The notes beneath the pieces are model-generated. The model saw nothing but the letters and a program-made list of their open reading frames with translations. It was not told the DNA's origin and searched no databases. A stretch of DNA of 36,460 nt from Pseudomonadota bacterium (GTDB lineage Bacteria; Pseudomonadota; Gammaproteobacteria; Steroidobacterales; Steroidobacteraceae): assembly GCA_023417315.1 (NCBI GenBank), contig JAEZFW010000050.1, forward strand, positions 1 through 36,460, read 5' to 3'. A program made the translations under genes and the position numbers. Of the stretch, positions 1 to 7,082 are shown piece after piece (the stretch's first letter is position 1; each line of letters begins with the position of its first letter).

Positions 1-2
1 CG

Positions 3-929
3 ATTTCGTCGATCGCGATCGCCGTCTTCTATGCCGCGGCGCTCGGCTACGGCCGGAACACGAACCTCGCGATCGCCGAGTATTGGCGCTGGTGGGTCGT
101 GCACCTGTGGGTCGAAGGCTTCTTCGAAGTGTTCGCGACTGCGGTGATCGCCTTCCTGTTCACACGCCTCGGTCTACTGCGTACGACGACCGCAACCGTC
201 GCGGTGCTGTTCGCAACGATCGTGTTCCTGTCGGGCGGTGTGCTCGGAACGCTGCATCATCTGTACTTCACTGGAACTCCGACTGCGGTGATCGCACTCG
301 GCGCGAGCTTCTCGGCATTGGAAGTTGTGCCGCTCGCGTTCATCGGATTCGAGGCGTACCAAACCTTCAAGCTCGGACATGCGACGCCCTGGATGCAACG
401 CTATCGCTGGCCGATCTTGTTCTTCACGGCGGTCGCATTCTGGAATGTGGTCGGTGCCGGATTGTTCGGATTCCTAATCAATCCTCCGCTGCCGCTCTAC
501 TACATGCAGGGCTTGAATCTCACGCCGCTGCATGGGCACACGGCTCTCTTCGGGGTCTACGGATTCCTTGGGATCGGCCTGATGCTGTTCTGCCTGCGCG
601 GCCTCAAGCCGCACCTGCAGTGGAACGAACGCGTGCTCTCGACCTCGTTCTGGGCCTTCAACGTAGGGCTCGCGGGGATGGCCTTGCTGACGCTGCTGCC
701 GATCGGCGTCATCCAGCTCAGCGCCGCCATAGACCAAGGGTACTGGTATGCACGTTCTGCGGAACTTATGCAGCAGCCGATCATCCAACTGCTCGTCTGG
801 ATGCGAGTGCCGGGGGATACGATCTTCAGTGTAGGCGCGCTTGCTCTAGCGTGGTTCGTCTTCCGCTTATGGATCCGCCCCGGTCAGCAGCCGGTTACGG
901 TTACGGAAGGCGTCAAGGTCGAATCTTGA
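3..929 (+). CDS. norB: Nitric oxide reductase, quinol-type NorB (C-terminal part, 5' end outside window)
   Basis: Reduces 2 NO to N2O in the inner membrane, the third step of denitrification. The frame is open from base 3, so the N-terminal half (about 450 residues in a quinol-type enzyme) is missing from the window. The visible part is strongly hydrophobic with about eight membrane segments. It carries the expected metal ligands: HLWVEGFFE near base 102 (FeB histidine and the two glutamates of NorB), LHHLYFTGTP near 254 (two further FeB histidines) and HGHTALFG near 533 (heme b3 and heme b histidines). No separate norC is visible downstream, which fits the single-subunit qNor type, although upstream DNA is unseen. 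A perfect terminator follows 33 bases after the stop, so this transcript ends before fabA. Confidence 0.93.
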   Translation: MSSIAIAVFYAAALGYGRNTNLAIAEYWRWWVVHLWVEGFFEVFATAVIAFLFTRLGLLRTTTATVAVLFATIVFLSGGVLGTLHHLYFTGTPTAVIALGASFSALEVVPLAFIGFEAYQTFKLGHATPWMQRYRWPILFFTAVAFWNVVGAGLFGFLINPPLPLYYMQGLNLTPLHGHTALFGVYGFLGIGLMLFCLRGLKPHLQWNERVLSTSFWAFNVGLAGMALLTLLPIGVIQLSAAIDQGYWYARSAELMQQPIIQLLVWMRVPGDTIFSVGALALAWFVFRLWIRPGQQPVTVTEGVKVES

Positions 930-961
930 TCGCCGAACTATTCTCCTCAGCGATCAACTCC

Positions 962-992
962 GAAGGGCGACGCAAGTCGCCCTTCTTCTTTC
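962..992 (+). terminator. Rho-independent terminator of norB
   Basis: Perfect 10-bp stem GAAGGGCGAC / GTCGCCCTTC closed by a GCAA tetraloop, followed by a T-rich tail (TTCTTTC). It lies 33 bases after the norB stop and separates norB from the fabAB unit. From 993 to 1200 nothing recognisable was found; open frames there have no family resemblance. Confidence 0.9.
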
Positions 993-1200
993 TCGCGCTC
1001 GCCCGCCGGACGTGCTTCGGGACGAGCGTCGAGATGCAAGATCGCGCGGGGTTCGAAGCTGCGTTCGACCCTTCCACGAGTGCTTGCAACGCATTGTCAT
1101 CAGCCGCTGAACCACGCTTTCGTCGTGATCGGCCCAGTATCGAACTGTCACGAATCAGCAATGGGCTGAATGACTGGACTCGGTCCAGCCGCGCGCTCGC

Positions 1201-1249
1201 TTGACCTACATCAAGAAGCGGCGACCCGCGAACCGGTTTAATGGAGAGC
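1201..1249 (+). promoter_or_regulatory. FNR/DNR-type class II promoter in front of fabA-fabB
   Basis: TTGACCTACATCAA at 1201-1214 matches the FNR/DNR/NNR consensus TTGAY-N4-RTCAA at every position. Exactly 22 bases downstream is TTTAAT (1237-1242), five of six matches to a -10 box. With the dyad centred at -41.5 the transcript would start near 1249. The same spacing recurs before nnrS and nirK. Oxygen- or NO-responsive control is inferred from the motif and context. Confidence 0.8.
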
Positions 1250-1273
1250 ATGCAAGCCACCACCATGCTCTCG

Positions 1274-1816
1274 ATGGACACAACCGCTCCGGCGCGACAA
1301 TCCTCCTATTCGCTGGAAGAGCTGATCGCATGCGGCGAAGGAGAGCTGTTCGGGCCGAATACGCCGAGACTTCCGATCGGTCATATGCGCATGCTCGATC
1401 GGATCACCTCGATCAGCGAATGCGGCGGCGCCTACGGAAACGGCGAACTGCGTGCCGAGCTCGATATCGATCCGTCCTTGTGGTTCTTTCAGTGTCACTT
1501 TCGCGACGATCCGGTCATGCCAGGCTGCCTCGGACTGGATGCGATGTGGCAACTCATCGGTTTCTTTCTGGCTTGGAAGGGCTTCAAAGGCCTAGGCCGC
1601 GCGCTCGGCGTCGAAGAAGTCAAGTTCGTGGGTCAGGTGCTGCCTTCCGTGAAGCGCGTCAGCTATCGAATCGACATCAAGCGCGTGATCGCGCGCAAGC
1701 TCGTCATGGTGCTCGGTGACGGATCGCTCGCTGCCGATGGACGGGAGATCTACACCGCCCGCGGCCTTAGAGTGGGCTTGTTCGACGGCTCGAGCTTCGG
1801 CGCGGGAATCGCCTGA
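1274..1816 (+). CDS. fabA: 3-hydroxydecanoyl-[ACP] dehydratase/isomerase FabA
   Basis: Dehydrates 3-hydroxydecanoyl-ACP and isomerises trans-2- to cis-3-decenoyl-ACP, the branch point of oxygen-independent unsaturated fatty acid synthesis; cytoplasmic. Sequence signs are GELFG near the N-terminus, the catalytic loop CHFRDDPVMPGCLGLDAMWQ with His75 and Asp89 (spacing 14, as in E. coli His70/Asp84), and EVKFVGQVLP. Length is 180 residues from this start against 172 in E. coli. Frame-compatible ATGs lie at 1241, 1250, 1265 and 1274. The predicted -10 box covers 1237-1242 and the predicted transcript start is about 1249, so 1241 is unlikely; 1274 (or 1265) fits the family N-terminus. Neither has a clear Shine-Dalgarno sequence. 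The stop overlaps the fabB start by one base, so the two are translationally coupled. Its position inside a denitrification island under an FNR-type box is unusual. Confidence 0.95.
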   Translation: MDTTAPARQSSYSLEELIACGEGELFGPNTPRLPIGHMRMLDRITSISECGGAYGNGELRAELDIDPSLWFFQCHFRDDPVMPGCLGLDAMWQLIGFFLAWKGFKGLGRALGVEEVKFVGQVLPSVKRVSYRIDIKRVIARKLVMVLGDGSLAADGREIYTARGLRVGLFDGSSFGAGIA

Positions 1817-3024
1817 TGCGCCGAGTGGTCGTGACTGGCATGGGCATCGTCTCGTGCCTGGGGAATGATCTCGATGCTGTGTCGCGCTCGCTGGCATCGG
1901 GCATCTCCGGCATCCGCGCCGTACCTGCTTACGCAGAGCTCGGATTGCGCAGCCAGATTGCAGGTGTACCGCAGATCGAGCTCGATCAGCATGTCGACCG
2001 CCGCGACTTGCGCTTCATGGGCGATGCCGCGGCTTATGCGACGGTCGCCTTGAAGCAAGCAATTGCCGACAGTGGCCTCACTGAGGCGCAGGTCAGCAAT
2101 CCCCGCACAGGTCTGATCGCCGGCAGTGGCGGTGCCTCCTCCGCGAACATCGTGGAGGCCGCGGATCTACTGAGACAGCGTGGTATTCGCAAAGTCGGCG
2201 CGACACGTGTGCCGCGCACGATGAGCAGCACGGTCGCCGCGTGCCTGGCGACGACATTCCGCGTGAAGGGCCTCAGCTACGCGATCACATCTGCTTGCGC
2301 GACGAGCGCACACTGCATTGGCGCAGGAGCAGAGCAGATCCGCTGGGGTAATCAGGACGTCATGTTGTGCGGCGGCGGAGAAGAGGAGCATTGGTCGCTC
2401 GCCGCGCTGTTCGATGCAATGGGTGCGTTGTCGTCGGCTCGCAATCAAGCTCCAGAAAGTGCATCGCGCCCTTACGATCTCGAGCGCGACGGCTTCGTCA
2501 TCGCAGGCGGAGGCGGGATGCTCGTCCTCGAATCACTCGAGCACGCGCGCTCGAGAGGCGCCAGGATCTACGGCGAGCTCGCAGGCTATGGTGTCACTGC
2601 AGATGGGGCGGACATGGTTCAGCCTTCAGGGGAGGGCGCGGTCCGCTGCATGCGTCAAGCGCTGGCGACGGTCGACGCGCCAGTCGACTATCTGAACACG
2701 CACGGCACTTCGACTTCGCTGGGCGATCTCATCGAGCTGCGCGCGGTGCGCCAAGCGTTCGGCGCCGATGTGCCCCCGCTGTCCTCGACGAAGTCGCTGT
2801 CTGGGCATTCTCTGGGCGCGGCCGGAGTTCATGAGGCGATCTACAGCTTGCTGATGATGCGCGACGGATTCCTCGCCGCCTCTGCCAACATCGACGAGCT
2901 CGATCCCGAAACCTCGAGCTTTCCGATCATCCGCAACACGCGCTCGCATCGGGCCACCACGGTCATGTCGAACAGTTTCGGCTTCGGCGGCACGAACTGC
3001 TCGTTAGTGTTTCGACGCATCTAG
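1816..3024 (+). CDS. fabB: 3-oxoacyl-[ACP] synthase I FabB
   Basis: Elongating beta-ketoacyl-ACP synthase that extends cis-3-decenoyl-ACP made by FabA, committing carbon to unsaturated chains; cytoplasmic homodimer. It is 402 residues, about family length (406 in E. coli). The thiolase-fold catalytic triad is visible: Cys161 in ITSACATSAH, the histidine of NTHGTSTSLGD and the histidine of SGHSLGAAG. The C-terminal glycine-rich FGFGGTN motif is intact. ATG overlaps the fabA stop (TGATG). There is no obvious terminator before nnrS, but nnrS has its own FNR-type promoter 72 bases downstream. The chromosome may also carry housekeeping fab genes elsewhere; this cannot be judged from the window. 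Confidence 0.95.
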   Translation: MRRVVVTGMGIVSCLGNDLDAVSRSLASGISGIRAVPAYAELGLRSQIAGVPQIELDQHVDRRDLRFMGDAAAYATVALKQAIADSGLTEAQVSNPRTGLIAGSGGASSANIVEAADLLRQRGIRKVGATRVPRTMSSTVAACLATTFRVKGLSYAITSACATSAHCIGAGAEQIRWGNQDVMLCGGGEEEHWSLAALFDAMGALSSARNQAPESASRPYDLERDGFVIAGGGGMLVLESLEHARSRGARIYGELAGYGVTADGADMVQPSGEGAVRCMRQALATVDAPVDYLNTHGTSTSLGDLIELRAVRQAFGADVPPLSSTKSLSGHSLGAAGVHEAIYSLLMMRDGFLAASANIDELDPETSSFPIIRNTRSHRATTVMSNSFGFGGTNCSLVFRRI

Positions 3025-3095
3025 CCAGTCTCAGGTCCTCCTGGTCCCCTGGCAGTGACGGCCGCTTGCTCGTGAAGCCGGCTCACGGTCCACCC

Positions 3096-3144
3096 CTGAT
3101 CTACATCAAGGCGCGACTCGGCGGATCGCTCGATACTTCCGAGC
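3096..3144 (+). promoter_or_regulatory. FNR/DNR-type class II promoter of nnrS
   Basis: CTGATCTACATCAA (3096-3109) differs from TTGAT-N4-ATCAA only at the first base. GATACT (3132-3137), four of six -10 matches, starts 22 bases after the dyad, giving a predicted transcript start near 3144. GAGGAG (3147-3152) is the ribosome binding site for the ATG at 3159, so dyad, -10, predicted start and RBS are all in register. Confidence 0.78.
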
Positions 3145-3158
3145 ACGAGGAGTCTAAG

Positions 3159-4538
3159 ATGTCCGCAAACGCTGCTTCTATGAATCTCAGTGCGCCTGCC
3201 TTGCGCCTCTTGGCCGCCGCGCCGCATCGGCTGATGTTCTTCATCGGCGCCACGAACGTTCTGCTCGCGATGGCATGGTGGGCAGTGTGGCTCGTCGATG
3301 CGCGCTGGCACCTGTTCGGGCTCGAGCAGCCTGCGGTGCCCGCAGGTTGGCTGCACGCGATCGTGATGCAGTACCAAGTCCTCCCGTCATTCATGTTCGG
3401 CTTCCTGCTCACCGTATTCCCACGCTGGATGAATCAGCCCGCGCTCTCTCGCGCGCACTATGTGCCCGTCGGCCTCGGCTTGTTCAGCGGTCAGGCGCTC
3501 ACGCTCATCGGCATCGGAGCGGGACTGCCCTTCTTGAAAGCCGGAGCGATCCTCACGATCGTTGGGTGGATCATCGGAATGATGTTCCTGGTACGCGTCC
3601 TCATTCGCGACGAGGGTAAGACATGGCACGCGACGAGCTGCGCGTTCGCCCTCGCGTTCGGTCTGCTCGGGCTCGTGATGTACGCGATGTTCTTGTATCG
3701 GTTCGATGCACGCGTCATGTTCGTGGCGATGAAGATCGGTGGGCTCGCGCTGCTGTTGCCGATCTATTTCACCGTGTGTCACCGAATGGTGCCCTTCTTC
3801 ACGAGCTGTGTGATCAAGAACTACCGCGTGTATCGACCGATGTGGACGCTCGCAGCGTTCTGGGCGTTCGTCGTCGTGCACCTCTGGCTCGAGCTTCGTC
3901 ACGCCTACACGCTGCTGTGGATCGTCGATGTTCCGATGATGATGCTCAGTGCATGGCTGCTTGCGATGTGGTATCCGCGCGCACAATCCGCTCCGCCGCT
4001 CCTGAAAGTGCTGTTCGTCGGGTTCGCTTGGTTCCCAATCGCATTCGCGCTCTATGCATTCCAGAGCGTCTGGTTTGCGATGACGAGCGAGTTCATCTTG
4101 GGACGAGCTCCCGCGCATGCGCTCTTCATCGGTTTCTTCGGAAGCCTCCTTGTCGCGATGGTGACGCGCGTGACGCAAGGTCACTCGGGTCGCCCGCTCG
4201 TCCTCGGTCGCGTCGCCGGCTTTGCATTCGTCGTGATCCAACTCATCGCGATCACACGCATCGTCGCCGAGATCGCCCCGGATGCGCTCGCATGGCAAGC
4301 TGTCGCCGCCCTCGGTTGGCTGCTCGCATTCGCGCCGTGGGTGGTGAAGTCTGGGTGGATTTATCTCACGCCGAGGCGCGATGGCGCTTCCGGGTCAAGC
4401 GCCATGGCGGGAAGCCTTCGCATTCGCGAGCACGAATGCTGCGGCAGGGTAGCCTCGCGGCAAGGAAGCCGTGCTATCGACGGCAAGGGAGCCTATCGGC
4501 AGGGTAGATGCGTCAGTTCGAGGAACGTGCACGCGTGA
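3159..4538 (+). CDS. nnrS: NnrS family heme/copper-containing membrane protein
   Basis: NnrS proteins are polytopic inner-membrane heme and copper proteins that accompany denitrification genes and help cells tolerate NO-derived stress; the chemistry is not settled. About 12 hydrophobic segments run to roughly residue 400, with the family block around HAIVMQYQVLPSFMFGFLLT and PRWMNQP near residues 66-95. The ATG at 3159 is chosen because GAGGAG lies seven bases upstream; a longer open frame begins inside the FNR box. The protein is 459 residues. The last 50 or so residues are encoded by a hairpin and by repeat array A1 (4408-4506) and have no membrane segment or family resemblance, so the repeat seems to have replaced the original C-terminus. 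Under FNR/DNR-type control by position. Confidence 0.9.
   Translation: MSANAASMNLSAPALRLLAAAPHRLMFFIGATNVLLAMAWWAVWLVDARWHLFGLEQPAVPAGWLHAIVMQYQVLPSFMFGFLLTVFPRWMNQPALSRAHYVPVGLGLFSGQALTLIGIGAGLPFLKAGAILTIVGWIIGMMFLVRVLIRDEGKTWHATSCAFALAFGLLGLVMYAMFLYRFDARVMFVAMKIGGLALLLPIYFTVCHRMVPFFTSCVIKNYRVYRPMWTLAAFWAFVVVHLWLELRHAYTLLWIVDVPMMMLSAWLLAMWYPRAQSAPPLLKVLFVGFAWFPIAFALYAFQSVWFAMTSEFILGRAPAHALFIGFFGSLLVAMVTRVTQGHSGRPLVLGRVAGFAFVVIQLIAITRIVAEIAPDALAWQAVAALGWLLAFAPWVVKSGWIYLTPRRDGASGSSAMAGSLRIREHECCGRVASRQGSRAIDGKGAYRQGRCVSSRNVHA
4408..4506 (+). repeat. Linker-hairpin repeat array A1 (inside 3' end of nnrS)
   Basis: Linkers: CGGGAAGCC (4408-4416, partial), CGGCAGGGTAGCC (4442-4454), CGGCAAGGAAGCC (4458-4470), CGGCAAGGGAGCC (4481-4493), CGGCAGGG (4497-4504). 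Between the first two is a hairpin with perfect 7-bp arms GCATTCG / CGAATGC (4420-4439). The other gaps are tcg, gtgctatcga and tat. A separate perfect 7-bp hairpin GGCGCTT / AAGCGCC sits just upstream, near 4383-4403. The array is translated as the NnrS tail. Confidence 0.85.
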
Positions 4539-4587
4539 ATGAATACAAGTTGATGCTGAAACTGTACAACCTGCTTGGCGCAATGCA

Positions 4588-4707
4588 CTCTGACCCTGCC
4601 GTGAGGCTTCCCTGCCACAGGCTCGCATATAGCGAGCCGAAGGCTACCCTGCCGCAAGCTCGCCTCGCGAGCTGCAGGCTTCCTTGCCGTCGATAGTGCG
4701 GCTCTCC
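4588..4707 (-). repeat. Linker-hairpin repeat array A2 (inverted relative to A1)
   Basis: Read on the minus strand it shows linkers CGGCAAGGAAGCC, CGGCAGGGTAGCC and GGCAGGGAAGCC with two hairpins: AGCTCGC-GAG-GCGAGCT (4657-4673) and GGCTCGC-TATAT-GCGAGCC (4620-4638), both with perfect 7-bp arms of different sequence. It ends in GGCAGGGTCAGAG, the terminal motif also seen in A3 and A5. A1 and A2 face each other across 81 bases and could pair with each other through their shared linkers. Confidence 0.85.
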
Positions 4708-4719
4708 TAGTGATAGCGC

Positions 4720-5109
4720 ATGATCGCCTTCTACCCCCAAATCAAACTCGTCCACATCATCGCCGTGCTGTTGAGCGGCGGATTGTTCTTCTTGCGAGGG
4801 CTCGCGCTGCATCTTGGCGGGAAATGGGCAATGGCGGCCCCGCTGCGCTATCTGAGTTACACGGTCGACACCGTGCTGCTCACCGCCGCACTCATGCTCG
4901 CGACGATTCTTCATCAGTATCCGTTCGTGCACGGCTGGCTCACGATGAAAGTCGTGCTGCTCGTCGTCTATGTTGGACTCGGCACGTACGCGCTCAAGCG
5001 TGGGCAGACATTGCGCACTCGCGTGCTCTGCTGGCTCGCCGCACTCGCGGTGTACGCGTTCATCATCTCGGTGGCGAGAACGCATCATCCCGCCGGCGTG
5101 TTCGCCTAG
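4720..5109 (+). CDS. SirB2-like small membrane protein
   Basis: A 129-residue protein with four predicted membrane helices (about 8-27, 42-66, 74-92, 102-121), resembling the SirB family by its LVHIIAVLLSGGLFFLRG start and the closing SVARTHHP. SirB-family proteins are small integral membrane proteins of unknown biochemical role, sometimes found beside denitrification or respiratory genes. The ATG at 4720 is the first in frame after array A2; no strong ribosome binding site is visible. The gene is bracketed by two inverted repeat pairs (A1/A2 upstream, A3/A4 downstream) and has no recognisable promoter of its own, so it may depend on read-through from nnrS. Family assignment is by pattern only. 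Confidence 0.75.
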   Translation: MIAFYPQIKLVHIIAVLLSGGLFFLRGLALHLGGKWAMAAPLRYLSYTVDTVLLTAALMLATILHQYPFVHGWLTMKVVLLVVYVGLGTYALKRGQTLRTRVLCWLAALAVYAFIISVARTHHPAGVFA

Positions 5110-5152
5110 CGCGCTTCGCGGAACAGCCTTCGCGTTCGACCAGCGCGCGCTG

Positions 5153-5240
5153 CGGCAAGGAAGCCTATCGGCAGGGAAGCCGTGCGTGCGACGGCAAGGG
5201 AGCCTACAGCTCGCAGGGCGAGCTTTCGGCAGGGTCAGAT
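5153..5240 (+). repeat. Linker-hairpin repeat array A3
   Basis: Linkers CGGCAAGGAAGCC, CGGCAGGGAAGCC, CGGCAAGGGAGCC and CGGCAGGGTCAGAT, with gaps tat, gtgcgtgcga and a hairpin of perfect 7-bp arms AGCTCGC-AGG-GCGAGCT (5208-5224). The arms match one A2 hairpin, but the loop differs. Together with A4 it fills most of the 411-base gap between the SirB-like gene and nirK. Confidence 0.85.
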
Positions 5241-5285
5241 CCCGAATGCGTATCGCCGAAACCTACCTTTCATCTCGGATTCTCA

Positions 5286-5389
5286 CCTTGCCGACAGGCT
5301 CCCTTGCCGTCGATAGCACGGCTTCCCTGCCGTAGGCTCGGCGCGCGAGCCGAAGGCTTCCCTGCCGCAGTCTCGTCACCGAGACGAAG
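5286..5389 (-). repeat. Linker-hairpin repeat array A4 (inverted relative to A3)
   Basis: On the minus strand: hairpin GTCTCG-GTGA-CGAGAC (5370-5385), linker CGGCAGGGAAGCC, hairpin GGCTCG-CGCGC-CGAGCC (5335-5351), linker CGGCAGGGAAGCC, fixed spacer gtgctatcga, linker CGGCAAGGGAGCC, gap tgt, CGGCAAGG. A3 and A4 face each other across 45 bases, the same layout as A1/A2. Confidence 0.85.
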
Positions 5390-5438
5390 GCCGCCCCTTA
5401 TCTCCTACGTAGATCTCCTTCCCGCACCGCCGCACCGC

Positions 5439-5487
5439 TTGACCTGAGTCAGGGAGAGGGTGAGTGGGCGCCCCTACTCTCGCATCC
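5439..5487 (+). promoter_or_regulatory. FNR/DNR-type promoter of nirK
   Basis: TTGACCTGAGTCAG (5439-5452) matches nine of the ten conserved dyad positions of TTGAY-N4-RTCAA. A weak -10 candidate TACTCT (5475-5480) lies at the same 22-base spacing as in the fabA and nnrS promoters; predicted start is near 5487, giving a 34-base leader to the nirK ATG. Confidence 0.7.
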
Positions 5488-5520
5488 ATGGCCACTCAGG
5501 CTCTTGATGCGAGAAATAAC

Positions 5521-7023
5521 ATGAATCGAGCACTCGTCCTTCTCACTTGCTGCGCAGCGCTCGCTCTGAGCGCTTGCACGAATGACGCGCCGATCTCAGC
5601 GGCGCAAGCGATGCCTTCGGATACCGGCGGATCGCGCAAAGGCGACTTCGGGCCGCCGCAAGGCGAGCCTATCAAGGCGATTCTGACGAGCCCGCCGCAC
5701 GTGCCCCCCGCAACCAATCGCAACTATCCAGCGAAAGTCATCGTCGAGCTCGAGGTCACCGAAGTCGACATGGAGATTGCCGAGGGCGTGAAGTACACGT
5801 TCTGGACATTCGGCGGCACGGTGCCTGGCAGCTTCATTCGCGTTCGCCAAGGCGACACGGTCGAGTTTCATCTCAAGAATCATCCCGACAGCAAGATGCC
5901 GCACAACATCGACCTGCACGGCGTCACGGGTCCGGGCGGTGGCGCAGCGTCGAGCTTCACTGCACCGGGACATCGCACACAGTTCACCTTCAAGGCGCTC
6001 AATCAAGGGTTGTATGTCTATCACTGCGCAACGGCGCCGGTGGGCATGCACGTCGCCAACGGCATGTATGGCTTGATCCTCGTCGAGCCGCCGGAAGGAT
6101 TGCCGCCGGTCGATCACGAGTTCTATGTGATGCAGGGCGACTTCTACACCGTCGGCAAGTACCGCGAGAAAGGCTATCAGCCGTTCGACATGCAGAAAGC
6201 GATCGACGAACACGCGACCTACGTTCTCTTCAACGGTTCTGAAACCGCGCTCACCGGACCGAATGCAATGAAGGTGAAGACGAATCAGAACGTGCGCATG
6301 TTCGTCGGCAACGGCGGCCCGAACCTCATCTCGAGCTTCCATGTCATCGGCGAGATATTCGACAAAGTGCAGTACGAAGGCGGCACGCGTTATCAAGAGA
6401 ACGTGCAGACCACGTTGATCCCTGCGGGCGGCGCAGCGACCGTCGAGTTCCACACCGAAGTGCCAGGCAACTACGTGCTGGTCGATCACTCGATCTTCCG
6501 CGCCTTCAATAAAGGTGCACTCGCGATCCTCGAAGTCACAGGCGAGGAGCAGCTCGCGATCTACTCTGGTAAGCAAGTGGATGAGATGTACCTCGGCGAC
6601 AAAGTTGCGGATCTGAAACCCGTCGCAACAGCGGCACATGCGCGCGCCTCAGGAACGCTCACGAAGGAGCAGCAGATCGACGCCGGCAGCGTCCTCTACA
6701 AAGGCACGTGCTCGACTTGCCACCAGGACAATGGCGCAGGCTTGCCGAACGTCTTCCCGCCGCTCGCCAAGTCGGACTACCTGCAGAACGATCCCCAACG
6801 CGCGATTGCAGTCGTGCTCAATGGATTGACGGGTCCGGTCACGGTGAACGGTGCGAGCTACAACTCGGTGATGCCGCCGATGAGCCAGCTCAACGACGAT
6901 GAGGTCGCAAACATCCTGACCTATGCACTCAACGCGTGGGGTAACAAGGGACCGGCGATCACACCGAACGAAGTGGCGGGAATTCGTGCGAGGACGAAGC
7001 GCACGGAAGGGGCGGCGCACTGA
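5521..7023 (+). CDS. nirK: Copper nitrite reductase NirK with C-terminal cytochrome c domain
   Basis: Reduces nitrite to NO in the periplasm. The 500-residue product has a lipoprotein signal (lipobox LSAC, Cys19), two cupredoxin domains (about 70-190 and 195-345) and a class I cytochrome c domain (about 378-480). Type 1 copper ligands are His128, Cys169, His177 and Met182; type 2 ligands are His133, His168 and His323. Asp131 and His274 are the catalytic pair. Heme binding is CSTCH (397-401), with Met451 or Met454 as distal ligand. The tethered heme domain would feed electrons directly to the type 1 copper, as in known three-domain NirK enzymes. The ATG at 5521 is chosen because the signal peptide starts there; the frame is open back to 5464. 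The upstream FNR-type box supports anaerobic expression. NirV and a SCO chaperone follow in the same direction. Confidence 0.96.
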   Translation: MNRALVLLTCCAALALSACTNDAPISAAQAMPSDTGGSRKGDFGPPQGEPIKAILTSPPHVPPATNRNYPAKVIVELEVTEVDMEIAEGVKYTFWTFGGTVPGSFIRVRQGDTVEFHLKNHPDSKMPHNIDLHGVTGPGGGAASSFTAPGHRTQFTFKALNQGLYVYHCATAPVGMHVANGMYGLILVEPPEGLPPVDHEFYVMQGDFYTVGKYREKGYQPFDMQKAIDEHATYVLFNGSETALTGPNAMKVKTNQNVRMFVGNGGPNLISSFHVIGEIFDKVQYEGGTRYQENVQTTLIPAGGAATVEFHTEVPGNYVLVDHSIFRAFNKGALAILEVTGEEQLAIYSGKQVDEMYLGDKVADLKPVATAAHARASGTLTKEQQIDAGSVLYKGTCSTCHQDNGAGLPNVFPPLAKSDYLQNDPQRAIAVVLNGLTGPVTVNGASYNSVMPPMSQLNDDEVANILTYALNAWGNKGPAITPNEVAGIRARTKRTEGAAH

Positions 7024-7040
7024 GCGGCAGCGGTAGCGGA

Positions 7041-7075
7041 CGCGGCCAACTGGCCAACTGGCTACTGGCCAGAAC
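7041..7075 (+). repeat. Short tandem repeat with 7-8 base period between nirK and nirV
   Basis: Units GGCCAACT, GGCCAACT, GGCTACT, GGCCAGA in succession. The same TGGCC-rich units form the inverted arms of the element at 21361-21479 inside napB. Confidence 0.7.
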
Positions 7076-7082
7076 CGGAAAG

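Noticed and set aside
83..1204. 373-codon open frame over norB and downstream
   Set aside because: Out of frame with norB, arginine-rich, no domain; a shadow produced by GC-rich codon bias. It also spans the terminator.
3387..4298. 303-codon antisense frame opposite nnrS
   Set aside because: Rich in Arg, His, Asp and Glu, the complement of a membrane protein; no ribosome binding site or family match.
4408..5389. CRISPR-like appearance of the linker arrays
   Set aside because: Repeats are 13 bases, inserts are 3-19 bases and self-complementary, and no cas gene is present; this is not a CRISPR array.
5596..6639. 347-codon antisense frame opposite nirK
   Set aside because: Shadow frame; nirK carries all catalytic residues on the other strand.
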